A stretch of 64,000 nucleotides of DNA, taken from assembly GCA_026018925.1 (NCBI GenBank), contig JAKSZU010000008.1, forward strand, positions 59,497,027 to 59,561,026, written 5' to 3'. Below are positions 54,147-64,000 of this stretch, piece after piece. Origin of the DNA: Tupaia tana. Taxonomy: Eukaryota > Chordata > Mammalia > Scandentia > Tupaiidae. The translations under genes were made by a program, and so were the position numbers. Below the pieces are notes generated by a model. That model was not told where the DNA came from. It saw nothing but the letters and a program-made list of their open reading frames with translations, and ran no database searches. Every line of letters begins with the position of its first letter. Positions within the stretch are counted from its first letter, which is position 1.

Positions 54147-54810
54147 ACTATAGTTGAGATCTATGTTGAAATGTATTTTAATGATCTAGAAATGCTTTCA
54201 TATTGCTCAATACTCTTTAGAATTTGCTCAGTGGTATTTGAGTTTGTTTTGTCAGTTTTGATTAACCAATTTATTATTTTAGCTTTTACTACAAAATATA
54301 TTCCTTAACAGGAGACTTATTTATCATTGAAATATCAGCAAGGAAATAAAATTTGTTTTGGAGAGTCTGTTACTGTCTAGGGTCCAACTTCTTTTATTTC
54401 TTCAAAAGCATGTGTTTTTTTTAACACAATTTTTGATGTCTAAAGAGTCTGGGAGAAATGAAGATATCATGTTATCACAAAACAGATGATAACTGATTTA
54501 TCATCAAATAATAGAGTCAGTCAGTCAGCTATTTTAATGATACTTTTCCATTTCTCTAATACTAATATTGTTTGTATTTGTGGCTTTATAGTTAAAATTT
54601 CTTTAATTTAGTCTGGCATTATTAAGTTTCCTTCTTTTTTAGATGCTGGCTATAAAACATGTGCTATAAAATTATTTTGGGAACATGTTATCATGGTAAT
54701 CAGTCTCTTCATGTTTGTATTTCTCAGAATAATTCATATTGGTTGAATAGTTCCCATCGATACTAATTGAGCCTTGTTGGTGACAAGAAATGGAAATATT
54801 AGAAAGAACA
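54147..54810. other. Unassigned AT-rich sequence
   Basis: No gene or clear repeat was seen. Confidence 0.5.
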
Positions 54811-55067
54811 GGAATTTTGGGGACCAGCAAATGGCACAATGGTTGTGTTGGTGGACTCCCACGTAGTTGACCATGGTTTGAATCCCACACCTGGAGGCTT
54901 GAAACTCATGCCGGGCGCATATGTGTGCATGCTCGAAATCCCAAAAGGAGAATGGAGGAGAGGGCATTGTGGAATGTTTTTCTCCCATCAGTGGTGATTT
55001 CTCACTTTTTGTCTCTCTGTCTCTCTGGCAAGTGCATGCACCCTATGGCAAAAATCTCTCCAACAAA
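54811..55067 (+). mobile_element. Type A SINE whose tail has become a long polypurine tract
   Basis: The head GGGACCAGCAAATGGCACAA, the usual body and the 3' end AAAAATCTCTCCAACAAAAA are present. The left target copy GGAATTTTGG (54811-54820) has its partner GGAATTTGG at 55351-55359, beyond the purine tract. This shows that the tract belongs to the inserted tail. Confidence 0.93.
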
Positions 55068-55243
55068 AAGAAAGGAAGAAAGAAGAAAGAAAAGAAAGAA
55101 AGAAAGAGAAAGAAAAAGAGGGAAAAGAAAGAAAGAGAGAGAGGAAAAAAAGGAAGGAAGGAAGGACGGAAGGAAGGAAGAGAGAGAGAGAGAGAGAAAG
55201 AAAGAAAGAAAGGAAGGAAGGAAGGAAGGAAGGAAGGAAGGAA

Positions 55244-55309
<66 letters not shown>

Positions 55310-55350
55310 GAAAGAAAGAAAAAGAGAGAGAAAGAAAGAGAAAGAAAAAG
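55068..55350. repeat. Polypurine (GAAA/GGAA/GA) tract, about 280 bp
   Basis: The tract is pure purine on the plus strand apart from a single C near 55167. It is built of AAAG, GGAA and GAGA sub-blocks. Such tracts can form triplex (H-DNA) structures. Long Lys/Glu-rich frames across it are artefacts. Confidence 0.97.
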
Positions 55351-55360
55351 GGAATTTGGG

Positions 55361-56089
55361 GCCCCTTAACTAGGAAGAAGAGGGTGAGTTTAGCATGAGG
55401 TATGAGTGACTCTACAATGTCTTATGCTGTCATCAAAGACTTACTCTCTCTTTCCTTGGCCTGACTCCACTTTCCTATCCAGGCTCCATTCTCAATCAGC
55501 AACCTCCAGGCTTCCTGGAAGATGGCTAATGGCACGTTATAGCCTAAAATGAAGAGAGAAAGAAAGAAGCTATCTTTCTCCAAGTTGGGGATGACACTGA
55601 TTAGCTCTTCTTACGTGATTTGTCTATTCTTGAGGCAGTTATTGTACTGTAAAGGGAATGGAGTGCATCACTCTTCTTAGCAAGATTGGAACATCACCTC
55701 TCCCAGGAGTTAAGGGGTTAAAGCACCATCAGTGACAGCCCAACCCAAAGTACATGGTGTAGAAATATGTTAATTACATAAAAAGAACAGTAGAGTACTA
55801 CCACCAAAAGAAAAAAAGAAAGAATGCCGCACATGCGGAAGTAACAGATATCCTCTTTATTCATATGGACTCTTTAATCTTCTGGTTGAGAGTACAACAT
55901 GGCAAGAGCAGGTGCCTTGCTTCATCAGAATGTTATTTCCAACTAAATTAAATTAAATTGGGTTATGTCTTTACTATGAGGTAAAAATTGTACTAAGACA
56001 ACTTCCTTACATCCTGTACGCTATTTTAAAACTGTTCAGTTATTATATTATGTGTAGAAAATATTATTCTCTTATCTTGCCAAGTGGTT
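55361..56089. other. Unassigned sequence
   Basis: No gene or clear repeat was seen. Confidence 0.5.
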
Positions 56090-56650
56090 CTTATGATTGT
56101 CTTGTATATTGCTGTGTAACAAACCCTTTCAAAATATTGCATTTTAAAACAACAATGCTTATTGCGCTCAAAAATCTGTAATCTGTGTATGAGTCTGTGG
56201 CAGTACCTCATCTCTGCTCTATTTACCACCATTTGGGATATTTTAAAGACTGGGGAATAGAATAATCAAAAGACTTATTCCTTATCTATATTTCTAGTGA
56301 CTGAGGCTTGCTATGGGCTGAGATTTTATTTGAGGTTGTTTCCTGGAACATTTACATATGGTCCCTCCACGTGGTCTGGGCTTCTTCACATCATTGTGGC
56401 TGGGCTCCAGTGGTGAACAGCCAGAGAGAGTCAAGTGAAAACTATGTTACCTTTTGTAACATAGCTTTGGAAGTCAGTCAGCACTACTTCTGGTGCATTC
56501 TTTTCATTGAAAAACACCTACAAAGAATCACCCAATTACAAGGGGGAAGGGAGATGAACTCCAATTCTTCAGTGAGAGAATGGTAAGGAAGAGCATGTGA
56601 AACTGAACGTATATCTGCAGCCATTTTCAGAAAACCCAATCTGCTACAAT
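56090..56650 (-). mobile_element. MLT1-type MaLR LTR, nearly full length
   Basis: Plus-strand landmarks in order are TATTGCTGTGTAACAAACC, TTTTAAAACAACAATGCTTA, CCACGTGGTCTGGGCTTC, ATTGTGGCTGGGCTCCAG, GGAAGTCAGTCAGCACTACT, GGGGGAAGGGAGATGAACTC and CTGCAGCCATTTTCAG. They match the MLT1 LTR in reverse. It has no internal coding region and is probably a solo LTR. Confidence 0.75.
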
Positions 56651-57498
56651 GATACTATGCCTAGAAATGACAGTGCAACTTGCTTGTGTTTCTTTGTACC
56701 TTTATCTTCTTCAAAAGGCTATTTATCACTCTATGCTACTACCCTGTGCATTATGGGTCTAATTTTCTCCAAAATATATGAAATATAGATGTACTATTAT
56801 AATATGCAAATACAAGAAAGACTAAATAGCTTATTTCAGAGTTTCTTTATACCTGACCTCTTAAATTGGAGAAAGAATTGTTGCACAAGGAATTCTTTCT
56901 AATACTGGTATTATCATTAGAATGAGGAACATATTTTTACCTTGGTAAAAATTGCAGTTTACATTTAATTATTAACTGTACCCTGTACATAGAAATGTAA
57001 GTACAATAATCCAACTTACCTATTTTGAAATTTCTTTCCTATTGTTTTTTGCCAAAGAAATACTGATTTACCACTCCCACCTCCCCATATTACCTGTTGT
57101 CTGTGGCATAGGAATTTATACGCTTGTTCAAATCACTCTTCAAGTTAAAATTAATCTAAATATTAAGTCACTTAGTCTTTCTTAGTTTATTCATTTATAA
57201 AGCTTTCCATTATTGCTCTAAAAAGTCATCTGTTCTGTAAATATTAATACATCTCCCTTAAGAAACAACACAGATACATTTCTTTGTGTTATCCTGTTAA
57301 TATTATCCGGTTAACCTAAAGTATTAACAATGAAAAACTCAGGTTTCTCTGTTGTCTTCATATTGAGAATCTGAGAGGACCTAGTGAACACATCTCTTAA
57401 TTCAGAAGTAAAGATTACTACTATGTGGTAGGTTTCATAATCTATATAAAGGAATATGATATCCTGATAATAGCAGAAACATGTTAATAGATACTTTC
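56651..57498. other. Unassigned AT-rich sequence
   Basis: No gene or recognised repeat was seen. Confidence 0.5.
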
Positions 57499-57770
57499 AT
57501 AGAATCTTTTTTTTTTTTTTGAGGGATTTTTTGCTATAAAGTATGTGTGCTCACTAGAGAGACAGAAAGTGAGAAATCACCTCTCCCAAGGGCAGATGGC
57601 AACACCTCAATCCCTTCTCCTACATTTTCCTCTCAGGATTTTGGGTATACACATACACATAGCTGGCATGAGTTTTAAGCCACTGGGTCCAGGATTTGAG
57701 CCACAGTCAACTATGTGGGAGTCCAGCAACATAACCATTATGCCATCTGCTGGTCCTAGAAATCTATTTT
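57499..57770 (-). mobile_element. Type A2 SINE
   Basis: The T-run 57507-57520, GGGATTTTTTGCTATAAAG, the CACCTCTCCCAAGGGCAG block and a head ending TATGCCATCTGCTGGTCC are present. TAGAATCTTTTT and TAGAAATCTATTTT on the two sides are a likely target duplication. Confidence 0.9.
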
Positions 57771-57808
57771 AAATATATATTATGAAAATCACTTTTGAGA
57801 AAAGATAT

Positions 57809-58060
57809 GGGAGACCAGCAGGTGGCGCTGAGGTTAAGGCAGCTGGATCCCATTTGGCTAACTGCAATATGAGTTTCAGACCTAGAAGCTTGAAAAACAT
57901 GTGTGCATGTGTGCCCATAATCCCGAGAGAAGAATGGAGAAGAAGGGATTGCAGCATGGCCATTCCCCTTGGGAGTGATTTTTCACTTTCCCTCTCTCTG
58001 TCTCAATCTCAGTGCATCTCCACCAAGTGCACACATCATATAGCAAAACAAACAAAAAAA
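57809..58060 (+). mobile_element. Type A/B intermediate SINE
   Basis: The head GGGAGACCAGCAGGTGGCGC then TGAGGTTAAGGC is followed by AAAAACATGTGTGCATGTG and the type A middle block GAAGAATGGAGAAGAAGGG. It ends CATATAGCAAAACAAACAAA. Confidence 0.88.
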
Positions 58061-58127
58061 GGACTTGGTTCATTTGATGGCGAAGAGTGAGAAATTCTTC
58101 TAGAATCATATGCAGGTCTTTCTTTCT

Positions 58128-58333
58128 TTTAAAATTTTATTCATGAGTGAGAAGAGAGAAAGGCATCCCAAACAGGATCCCAATGCCATGACCCCAGCTT
58201 CAGCCAGCCCCAGAGTTGGACCTATATATATCTAGTGTACTCAGGGAGCTTTTCAGACGCGAACCCAGACCCTTCCCATGTGAGTCAGCTGTACAAAGCA
58301 CTGCACTTTCTCACTGCATCACCACCCAGCCCC
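58128..58333 (-). mobile_element. Type D SINE
   Basis: The tail TTTTAAAATTTTATTCATG leads to CATCCCAAACAGGATCCC and a head with GACGCGAACCCAGACCC and CACTGCATCACCACCCAGC. Confidence 0.85.
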
Positions 58334-59639
58334 TGCAATCCTTCTACATGGGCTCTTTTCCAGATTTTTTATTTTTTTTACCTGTTACACTGTGTCTTCA
58401 CAATCCTGCTTACATATGAACTTCTATTTCTTGTTTCTGGGGTTACAACATAAATCACAGGAGAGTCACTGAATGCAGCTTCATACTCAACAGTCTGTAA
58501 TTTTACACATAATTTAGGACAATTATCAGGGTCACTGCTGGCCCATTCAACATTTTGTTACCCCGTTTGGACAGACGCAGCCTTGTGGTAGTAAATGCTT
58601 GGAGAGGTGCACACAGACAGAATTGCAGCCCCTACTAGCCCTGTCACCCACCTAGAAGCGGCAGCTGTTTTTCTGGCTGCTCCTGCATTGTAGAGCTCTG
58701 TGTGCTCTTCAGAACTGTGACATGCACCAGGTCTAGCATGTAGACAATGATGACAGCAGCCCCTCTTCTGAGGAGTATGTTTTGGGAAATCATTTATGTC
58801 TTTCTTTCTAAACCCTGAACCAACACAAAATGCAAAACTATCAGCTAAAGGGACATGTTCCTTTTGAAACTATATTTATTATGAAAAGCAAAACAAAAAA
58901 CCTTAACATCAATAGAGAGGATGAAGCCAGATTCTAGCCTTCCAGTGCCAGAGCTTGATGCATTCTGATTGGTCAGTCTGCCCCTTTGGAGCACAGGGAA
59001 CACAAACCTGCTGTTTGGGATGAAGGGATCCATTACCAAACAGATAATGGGCCAGAAATGAGAGAAAGGAAAATATAGAAAATTGCCGAAATCTAAAAAG
59101 AGAGGCTTCTGAGAAGCTTAGGAAAAATCTAATAAGCAGGTTGTTTATTCTTTGTCATTGCAGACAAACATGGGTAGTCCCAATTCAGTAAATAAATACA
59201 TAAAATGGCACAACTCAAGCACCTTCTAAACTGCAGTGTATTATTTGATGCATTTGGAAAGGTGGTGGGAAAGGAGCTATTTGGCCAGTAAATTTCAACT
59301 TTGGCTATTTTTCTCTTGTTAATTTATGGGGTCTGTTTCTCTACTAATAACTCGTTTCTATTTGCTAGCTTTTAAAAATTAACTGCTTTTCAGATTTTTA
59401 AAAGTGGTAAAAACAGTACTTGAAAAAAATTTTAAATGACTACTTGTCACTTTTAGATTTTTGAAGTCTCCTTTTTTTTATATTGCACAACTGTGACTTC
59501 CAAAGTCATCTGTTTAGTACAGCGCCAGCCACTAAAGAAATACATGCTCATAATCTAGTTTGAAAATAAGTAAAAGACCTATGACTTTATTTTGAACTAC
59601 GTTATTATAAATAATAGTATCTACCTTTTGAATGTTTAT
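58334..59639. other. Unassigned sequence
   Basis: About 1.3 kb without a gene. The section 58530-58760 is relatively GC-rich (AGAAGCGGCAGCTGTTTTTC) and could be an old LTR, but I recognise no family. Confidence 0.45.
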
Positions 59640-60055
59640 TCTATACAAAATGTTAGGTTTTACATTCATTTCATTTATCCCTCACAATCAATGTATAGAT
59701 AATTATCTCCAAGTTTTAAAAGATTATTTCTTTATTTCTTCCATGAGTGAGAGAGACAGAAAGATAGAACCCCTAATGGGGTTTGACCCTGAGACCCATC
59801 CTTAGCCTTCAACCAGCCCCAAATCATGGGTAGAGAGGTGGTCCCCACACAGGAACCTGGAACCTTCCACGTGGATCAGACTTGCAGAGCATCGCATTTT
59901 ACTGCTGTGCCCCATCTAGCCCTTGACTGTCTTCAATTTCTGATCAGCAAACCAAGGTTTAATGAGTGTAAAAATCTTACCCAGAGTCAGCCAGCTAATA
60001 AGTGAAGAACTGTGAATACAACTCATTTTGATCCGACACCAAAACCCATGTTCTT
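59640..60055 (-). mobile_element. MIR SINE interrupted by a type D SINE
   Basis: The left part (59640-59715) has ATTCATTTCATTTATCCCTC then ACAATC. The right part (59923-60055) has AAACCAAGGTTTAATGAG, TTACCCAGAGTCAGCCAGC and AATAAGTGAAGAACTGTG. In reverse these are the core and head of MIR. Confidence 0.75.
59717..59922 (-). mobile_element. Type D SINE nested in MIR
   Basis: The tail AGATTATTTCTTTATTTC and CCATGAGTGAGAGAGAC lead to CCCTAATGGGGTTTGACCC and a head with GGAACCTGGAACCTTCC and CTGCTGTGCCCCATCTAGCC. Confidence 0.88.
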
Positions 60056-61206
60056 TGGCCCTACGCGGATTTTGTAGATAGAGTGTGATCTTTTAGTACT
60101 GCTTCCTACACCTCGTTTCTAAAATGTTGCAGTTTTACTCGGTTTAGATCATGTGCAGGTGAAATTACCCACCTGTGTGTGGCTAGTTTATTGAGGAGTT
60201 TGAACTCAGTAGGATACAAAATGATTGGATTATTTTTATTCACTGCTTTCACTTGTACTTTTAATCACTACTTTCATTTGTAACTTGCCCTGTCCTGTAC
60301 CTTTAATGAAATCTTGGGCAGGTTTCATAGCTCTTTAGTCATTCTTGGCTATTAAAATCGAGTCCAGCCCATTTTATAAATTTCCTATCCAATTTAGTGT
60401 TCCTCTCCCCCATGCTGATTAGATTTGTCATTAGAGGATAGGATTCCTGAGAGGGGGCAGTTCTGTTCTATTTCTTCCCCGACTCACTTCCCAAGCCCAG
60501 CTCCTGCCACTGACTCACCACTTCCCCTTCGGGTCTGGCTTCTACACAGTAGGAGCTGAAAGCTAAATCACTTATATGCTTTGCCCTGCCTCCTTCAGAC
60601 TCTGCTTGCGGTGATATGGCGTATAATATTTTGAGAGCATTGAGACCCTGTCATCACAAAACTCCCTCAGAAATGGGCAGCCATTTTCTCCTTTTGGTGC
60701 CTGCCAGCAGTTCTGTCTGGCCTCCTCCTATCAGGGTAAGGCAATAGCTGCTGCAGCACTTCCGTTCTGCTCCTCCACTGAAGCAAAGGCCTCCTTCTAC
60801 CTTTCCAACCTGTGCTATGGTACCTCTCACCCTGCAGCAAGACTGTTCAGCATATCCCATCTATCAGAAAGGGGACAAATGTCACTCTATGGAATCTCTG
60901 TGCTCAGCTTTTCCATAGTGAAATGGAGACCCAGAAATGCAAATATACACTCCAGGACCAAGGCACAGTACCATCTTTTAGAATCCTTTGTTTCAGTGAG
61001 CCTCTGTGGAGAGAGAGTACACCACTGGAGAAGGAGGAAGAGCAAAGGGGAGGAAAAAACTTCTCAGTAATACTTTGTGCTTCCCTGGTTCAGGCCCTGA
61101 GGGCTCTCTATATGCCTGTGAGGAGGAAGGTGGTAGGGATGGTGGGGCTCTGCCTGTGTTAGGGAGTTGCTTCTTTCTGACTGTGTTAGTGAACTGCTTC
61201 TTCCGC
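60056..61206. other. Unassigned, relatively GC-rich block
   Basis: No gene call. From about 60380 the composition is richer in GC, and a 116-codon frame runs 60812-61162, but it shows no domain, and overlapping frames of similar length exist. It could be an old LTR or the flank of a lost retroelement. Confidence 0.45.
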
Positions 61207-62235
61207 ATCAGACAAGGGACTGGTAACCAGAATACACAGGGAACTCAAGCAGCTTAGCCAAAAAAAAAAAAATTCTAACACAATTAAAGGATAGGAAAAT
61301 GAGCTGAATGAAAATCTCTCTAAGGAAGACATACAAACAGCCAGAAAGCATATGAGGAAATGCTCAACATCCCTCATCACAAGGGAGATGCAGATTAAAA
61401 CCGTAATGATATACCATCTTACCCCTGTCAGAATGGCGAAGATTAAAAATACAAAAAGCTATAAGTGTTGGCGGGGATGTGGTGAAAGGGGAACTCTCCT
61501 ACACTGTTGATGGGAATGTAAACTGGTTCAGCCACTGTGGAAAACGATATAGAGGTTCCTCAAAGTTCTACAAATAGAACTACAATTTGAGCCAGCAATC
61601 CCACTTCTGGGTAGATACCCAAAGGCCAGGAGGATGCTCAGTTGGAAAAGCGCTTGCACATCAATGTTTATTGCAACATTTTTTATGATTGCTAAGACAT
61701 GGAACCAATCCAAATGTCCACAAACAGATAAATGGATGGAAAAAGTATGGCACGTATACTCTATGGAATACTATTCAGCCATAAAAAAAACAAAAAAAAA
61801 ACAGCAAGACCCTGGCATTTGATAGAAAGTGGTCGAATATGGAAGTTCTATTGCTGACTGAAGCAAGCCAGGACATGAAAGAAAGACATTGTGTGTATCC
61901 ATTTAATATAAACTGACTATCCACACTTTATGGTAGAGATCAAAATATTGAAGGACCAAAAAGCAGTGAAAATAGTTATGAATGCGGAAGACAGCGTGGG
62001 ATGGAGGGGGGAAGGGAAGAGTATAAAGAAGGATAGCAAGAGAACCAACAGAGAGGCATGACATTAGTGGGACACAGAAATGGTTTACTATCTGTTAATG
62101 ATAATATGTATAGTATTCTAAACTGGACTGGTCTCAGAAGTATTTCATGTTGTTTACATTCTCTTTACAAACTAAATTTTATATAGTGAGTGAATGTTTA
62201 AAAAATAATGAGAATAAATAATAATAATGATAATA
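61207..62235 (+). mobile_element. L1 LINE, 5' truncated: ORF2 3' end plus 3' UTR
   Basis: Landmarks of the ORF2 end are present in order: ATCAGACAAGGGACTGG, GCATATGAGGAAATGCTCAA, TATACCATCTTACCCCTGTC, GCGGGGATGTGGTGAAAGG, TCTGGGTAGATACCC and CTATGGAATACTATTCAGCC (peptide EYYSAIKK). The frame is broken by indels. After about 61800 comes a 3' UTR that I do not recognise from human L1, ending in TAA-rich text. It is inactive. Confidence 0.9.
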
Positions 62236-62381
62236 ATAATAACATGAAAAACTATTTGATGATGATGTAGATAGTAATGTCTTTGTCTTGACTGATATGC
62301 ATGGTTATCATGCTGGAAAAAGCAATGTAATACACCATAAAGCCACATATGATTAAATATAATATAAACAATTATAATAAT
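62236..62381. other. Unassigned AT-rich spacer
   Basis: It may be the last part of the L1 3' UTR. No other features. Confidence 0.4.
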
Positions 62382-62682
62382 AAATACAATTTAAGAGACC
62401 AGCAGTTAGCGTAATGGCTATGTTGCTGGACTCCCATGTAGTCGACCGTGGTTCGCGTCCAGGACCCGGTGGCTTAAAACTCATGCCGGGCGCGTGTGTG
62501 TGTGTGTGCGTGCCCAAGATCCCGAGAGGAGAACGGAGGAGAAGGGATTGAGGCGTGGCCATCCCCCTGGGGGGTGATTTCTCGCTTTCTGTCTCTCTGT
62601 CTCTCTCTGTCTGTCTGGCGAGCGCACATGCTCTATAGCAAAAAAACCTCTCCAAAAAAAAATAATAATAATACAATTTAAA
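62382..62682 (+). mobile_element. Type A1 SINE with target duplication
   Basis: The flanks AAATACAATTTAA (62382-62394) and TAATACAATTTAA (ending about 62682) are the target duplication. The head is GACCAGCAGTTAGCGTAATG with CpG-bearing GGTTCGCGTCC. A small (GT)n expansion lies at 62495-62508. The tail is AAAAAAAAATAATAATAA. Confidence 0.94.
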
Positions 62683-63154
62683 AAAAATCTTTAATTTCTT
62701 AGAAAGGCTTATTGGTAGTTTTTTGAAGCACCAGTCAACTAGAAAATGACCATATTTGTTGAAGGGAAATACACAATTTTATAACTTTCTCTCCTACTTT
62801 GGATAAAGATGAGTCCAAATGAAAGCCAAGATGTCATGAGATTTAAGGCAATGTCTTTAGTAAAAATGTAATTTCTATTCCATAGGGAAGCATTATATGG
62901 TAAATACGAATGATAGCTTATTATTCTTAGCTTTAAAATACATTATATATGTACATTGCAGACAAAATGTGGGTATTCTTACCAGACAAAAAGAAGTTAA
63001 TGTAATCAACCTTCTTTAAGACAATTACCCATGTTTATTTAAGGTACCTTACGAAGTTCTATTACTTAAGTTGGAATTCATGTTAAATTAATAGTCCAAA
63101 TTACTTCATTCAAACAACCATTGTAGTATAGTTAAATGACAACAAAATCAACAT
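62683..63154. other. Unassigned AT-rich sequence
   Basis: No gene or recognised repeat was seen. Confidence 0.5.
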
Positions 63155-63405
63155 TTTGGTTTTAGAGAGTCTTACTATGTTATGATTCTCTTGCCTCAAC
63201 CTTCAGTATGGCTCTTTCCATAATAGATAGGGTCTTCCTATGTTGTACAGGCCAAACTCAAGCTCCCAATCTTCTTGCCTCAGCCTCTTTAGTTGCTGGG
63301 ATTACAGTCCCACACACCTGCACCCTGTCTCTATGGACTGGGAATCAAACCTGGGTCTCCATGAAGTCCCAGCCTATAGAGCACAGTGTCTAAGACGTGC
63401 CCACC
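63155..63405 (-). mobile_element. Type E chimeric tRNA/7SL SINE
   Basis: Two reversed 7SL-like segments (63164-63215 and 63226-63310, with GCCTCAGCCTCTTTAGTTGC then TGGGATTACAG) are followed by a reversed tRNA-like head (CTGGGAATCAAACCTGGGTC to GCACAGTGTCTAAGACG). The B-box reads GGTTTGATTCC in sense. This is the clearest of the three copies. Confidence 0.75.
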
Positions 63406-63414
63406 ATTATGGCC

Positions 63415-63660
63415 AATTTTTAACATCTATTGATAGTAGACCATGTGCTAGAAAATATTCTAAGCATAGTATTTTTCATTATTTATTTGTTATTTACAAT
63501 AGTAGGTATTGGGTACTGTTATGATTCCTTGTCTATAGAGGAAAAACTGAGGTCTGGCATAGTGCAATAACTGGCCCAAAGGCTTATGGTTGGTGGGTGG
63601 AGGAGTCAATATTTGAACTCAGAAGAACATGTTTCTGGAGCCATGTTCTGACTATTAAAA
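63415..63660 (-). mobile_element. MIR SINE
   Basis: Plus-strand landmarks in reverse MIR order: TAACATCTATTGATAGTAG, CATGTGCTAGAAAATATTC, AGAGGAAAAACTGAGGTCTG, ATAACTGGCCCAAAGGC, and GTCAATATTTGAACTCAG. It abuts the chimeric SINE. Confidence 0.8.
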
Positions 63661-64000
63661 GTGTTAAAGTGGAGGTTTTTAACATTAATACATTTTGGTG
63701 TTTACTTCTACCACAATGTATCTTGTTTCAACTCTCTGGAGATGATACAAATTAAAAGTTCAGAGAAATCTAGTAATACAGGTAACATGAATAAGGATGC
63801 AGACTATAAATACAACAATGACTTTAAAAAGATATACAGAAATGAGTTGATCCAGCCTATGTGGTCAGTAGCCTGTCGGATTCAAGTGCTAAAGGCCACA
63901 TGGCTTATTGTGGGTTGGCTTCCTGGCTTGTCTGATGTGAAACACCTCTGGTATTTGCACATCCCCAGGATCCTGGTGAGCTGAAGATTAGGAAAGGGGG
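63661..64000. other. Unassigned sequence to window end
   Basis: A 107-codon open frame (63661-63984) has no recognised domain. I see no repeat here. Confidence 0.5.

Noticed and set aside
54921-55398. Two overlapping 150-codon Lys/Glu/Arg-rich frames
   Set aside because: They are the purine tract read in two frames and have no coding signature.
60812-61162. 116-codon open frame as a possible gene
   Set aside because: There is no recognisable domain, overlapping frames of similar length exist on both strands, and no splice or promoter context was convincing.
61634-61822. Small plus-strand gene
   Set aside because: The peptide contains EYYSAIKK, the end region of L1 ORF2, so it is a broken LINE remnant.

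Overview
This window looks like intergenic, or deep intronic, nuclear DNA of a placental mammal. I could not support any protein-coding exon, rRNA, functional tRNA or ncRNA gene. It is AT-rich, poor in CpG outside young repeats, and packed with short interspersed elements (SINEs), microsatellites, old mammal-wide repeats (MIR, L2-like, MLT1/MaLR LTRs, Tigger and hAT MITEs) and L1 fragments. The SINEs are tRNA-headed families not found in human, mouse, rabbit or carnivores. A few 7SL-derived pieces point to Euarchontoglires. No Alu, B1/ID, rabbit C or dominant Tu-III elements were seen, so a colugo (Dermoptera; CYN-type SINEs) is my best guess. That is inference from memory of SINE families, not a database match.

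SINE types used in the entries. Type A is about 260 bp: a GGGACCAGCAG start, A-box TAGCGTAATGG, B-box GGTTCGAGTCC, a middle block around GGAGAATGGAGGAGAAGGG, a C6-T-G6 palindrome, a (TCTCTGTC) pyrimidine tract, CCCTATAGCAAAAACCTC and an A-tail. Young CpG-rich copies are A1; older copies with GATGGCRTAATGG are A2. Type B is a relative with GGCCTATAGCCTAGTGGTTAAG and AAAAACATGCCAGG. Type C is a short form lacking the middle block. Type D is a separate tRNA-derived family with GGTGGTGCAGTGGTAAAATG and a tail carrying AATAAA motifs. Type E is an old chimera of a tRNA-like head and 7SL-like monomers.

Layout. From 0.5 to 8.1 kb the DNA is SINE-rich, with tandem and nested insertions and two CA/TA microsatellites. 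From 8.1 to 12.5 kb it is SINE-poor, holding an MLT1-like LTR and palindromic MITEs. From 12.5 to 26.9 kb it is a dense SINE zone with a MaLR LTR, a MIR, a chimeric SINE, a Tigger MITE and a 107-bp tandem duplication. From 26.9 to 32.0 kb there are TA-rich microsatellites around a dispersed duplication, then more SINEs. From 32.0 to 40.1 kb it is nearly free of SINEs and holds two complex, non-repetitive blocks (about 33.04-34.08 and 37.06-37.80 kb) that are the best candidates for conserved regulatory DNA. From 40.1 to 64.0 kb it is again SINE-dense, with nested MIR/SINE pairs, a 331-bp Tigger MITE, a 280-bp polypurine tract grown from a SINE tail, an MLT1 LTR and a 5'-truncated L1.

Because there are no genes, nothing here works together as a pathway. 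The biology is the history of retroposition: insertions with readable target-site duplications, nesting that gives relative ages, tails turning into microsatellites, and a SINE-depleted block that may mark a regulatory element of a distant developmental gene.
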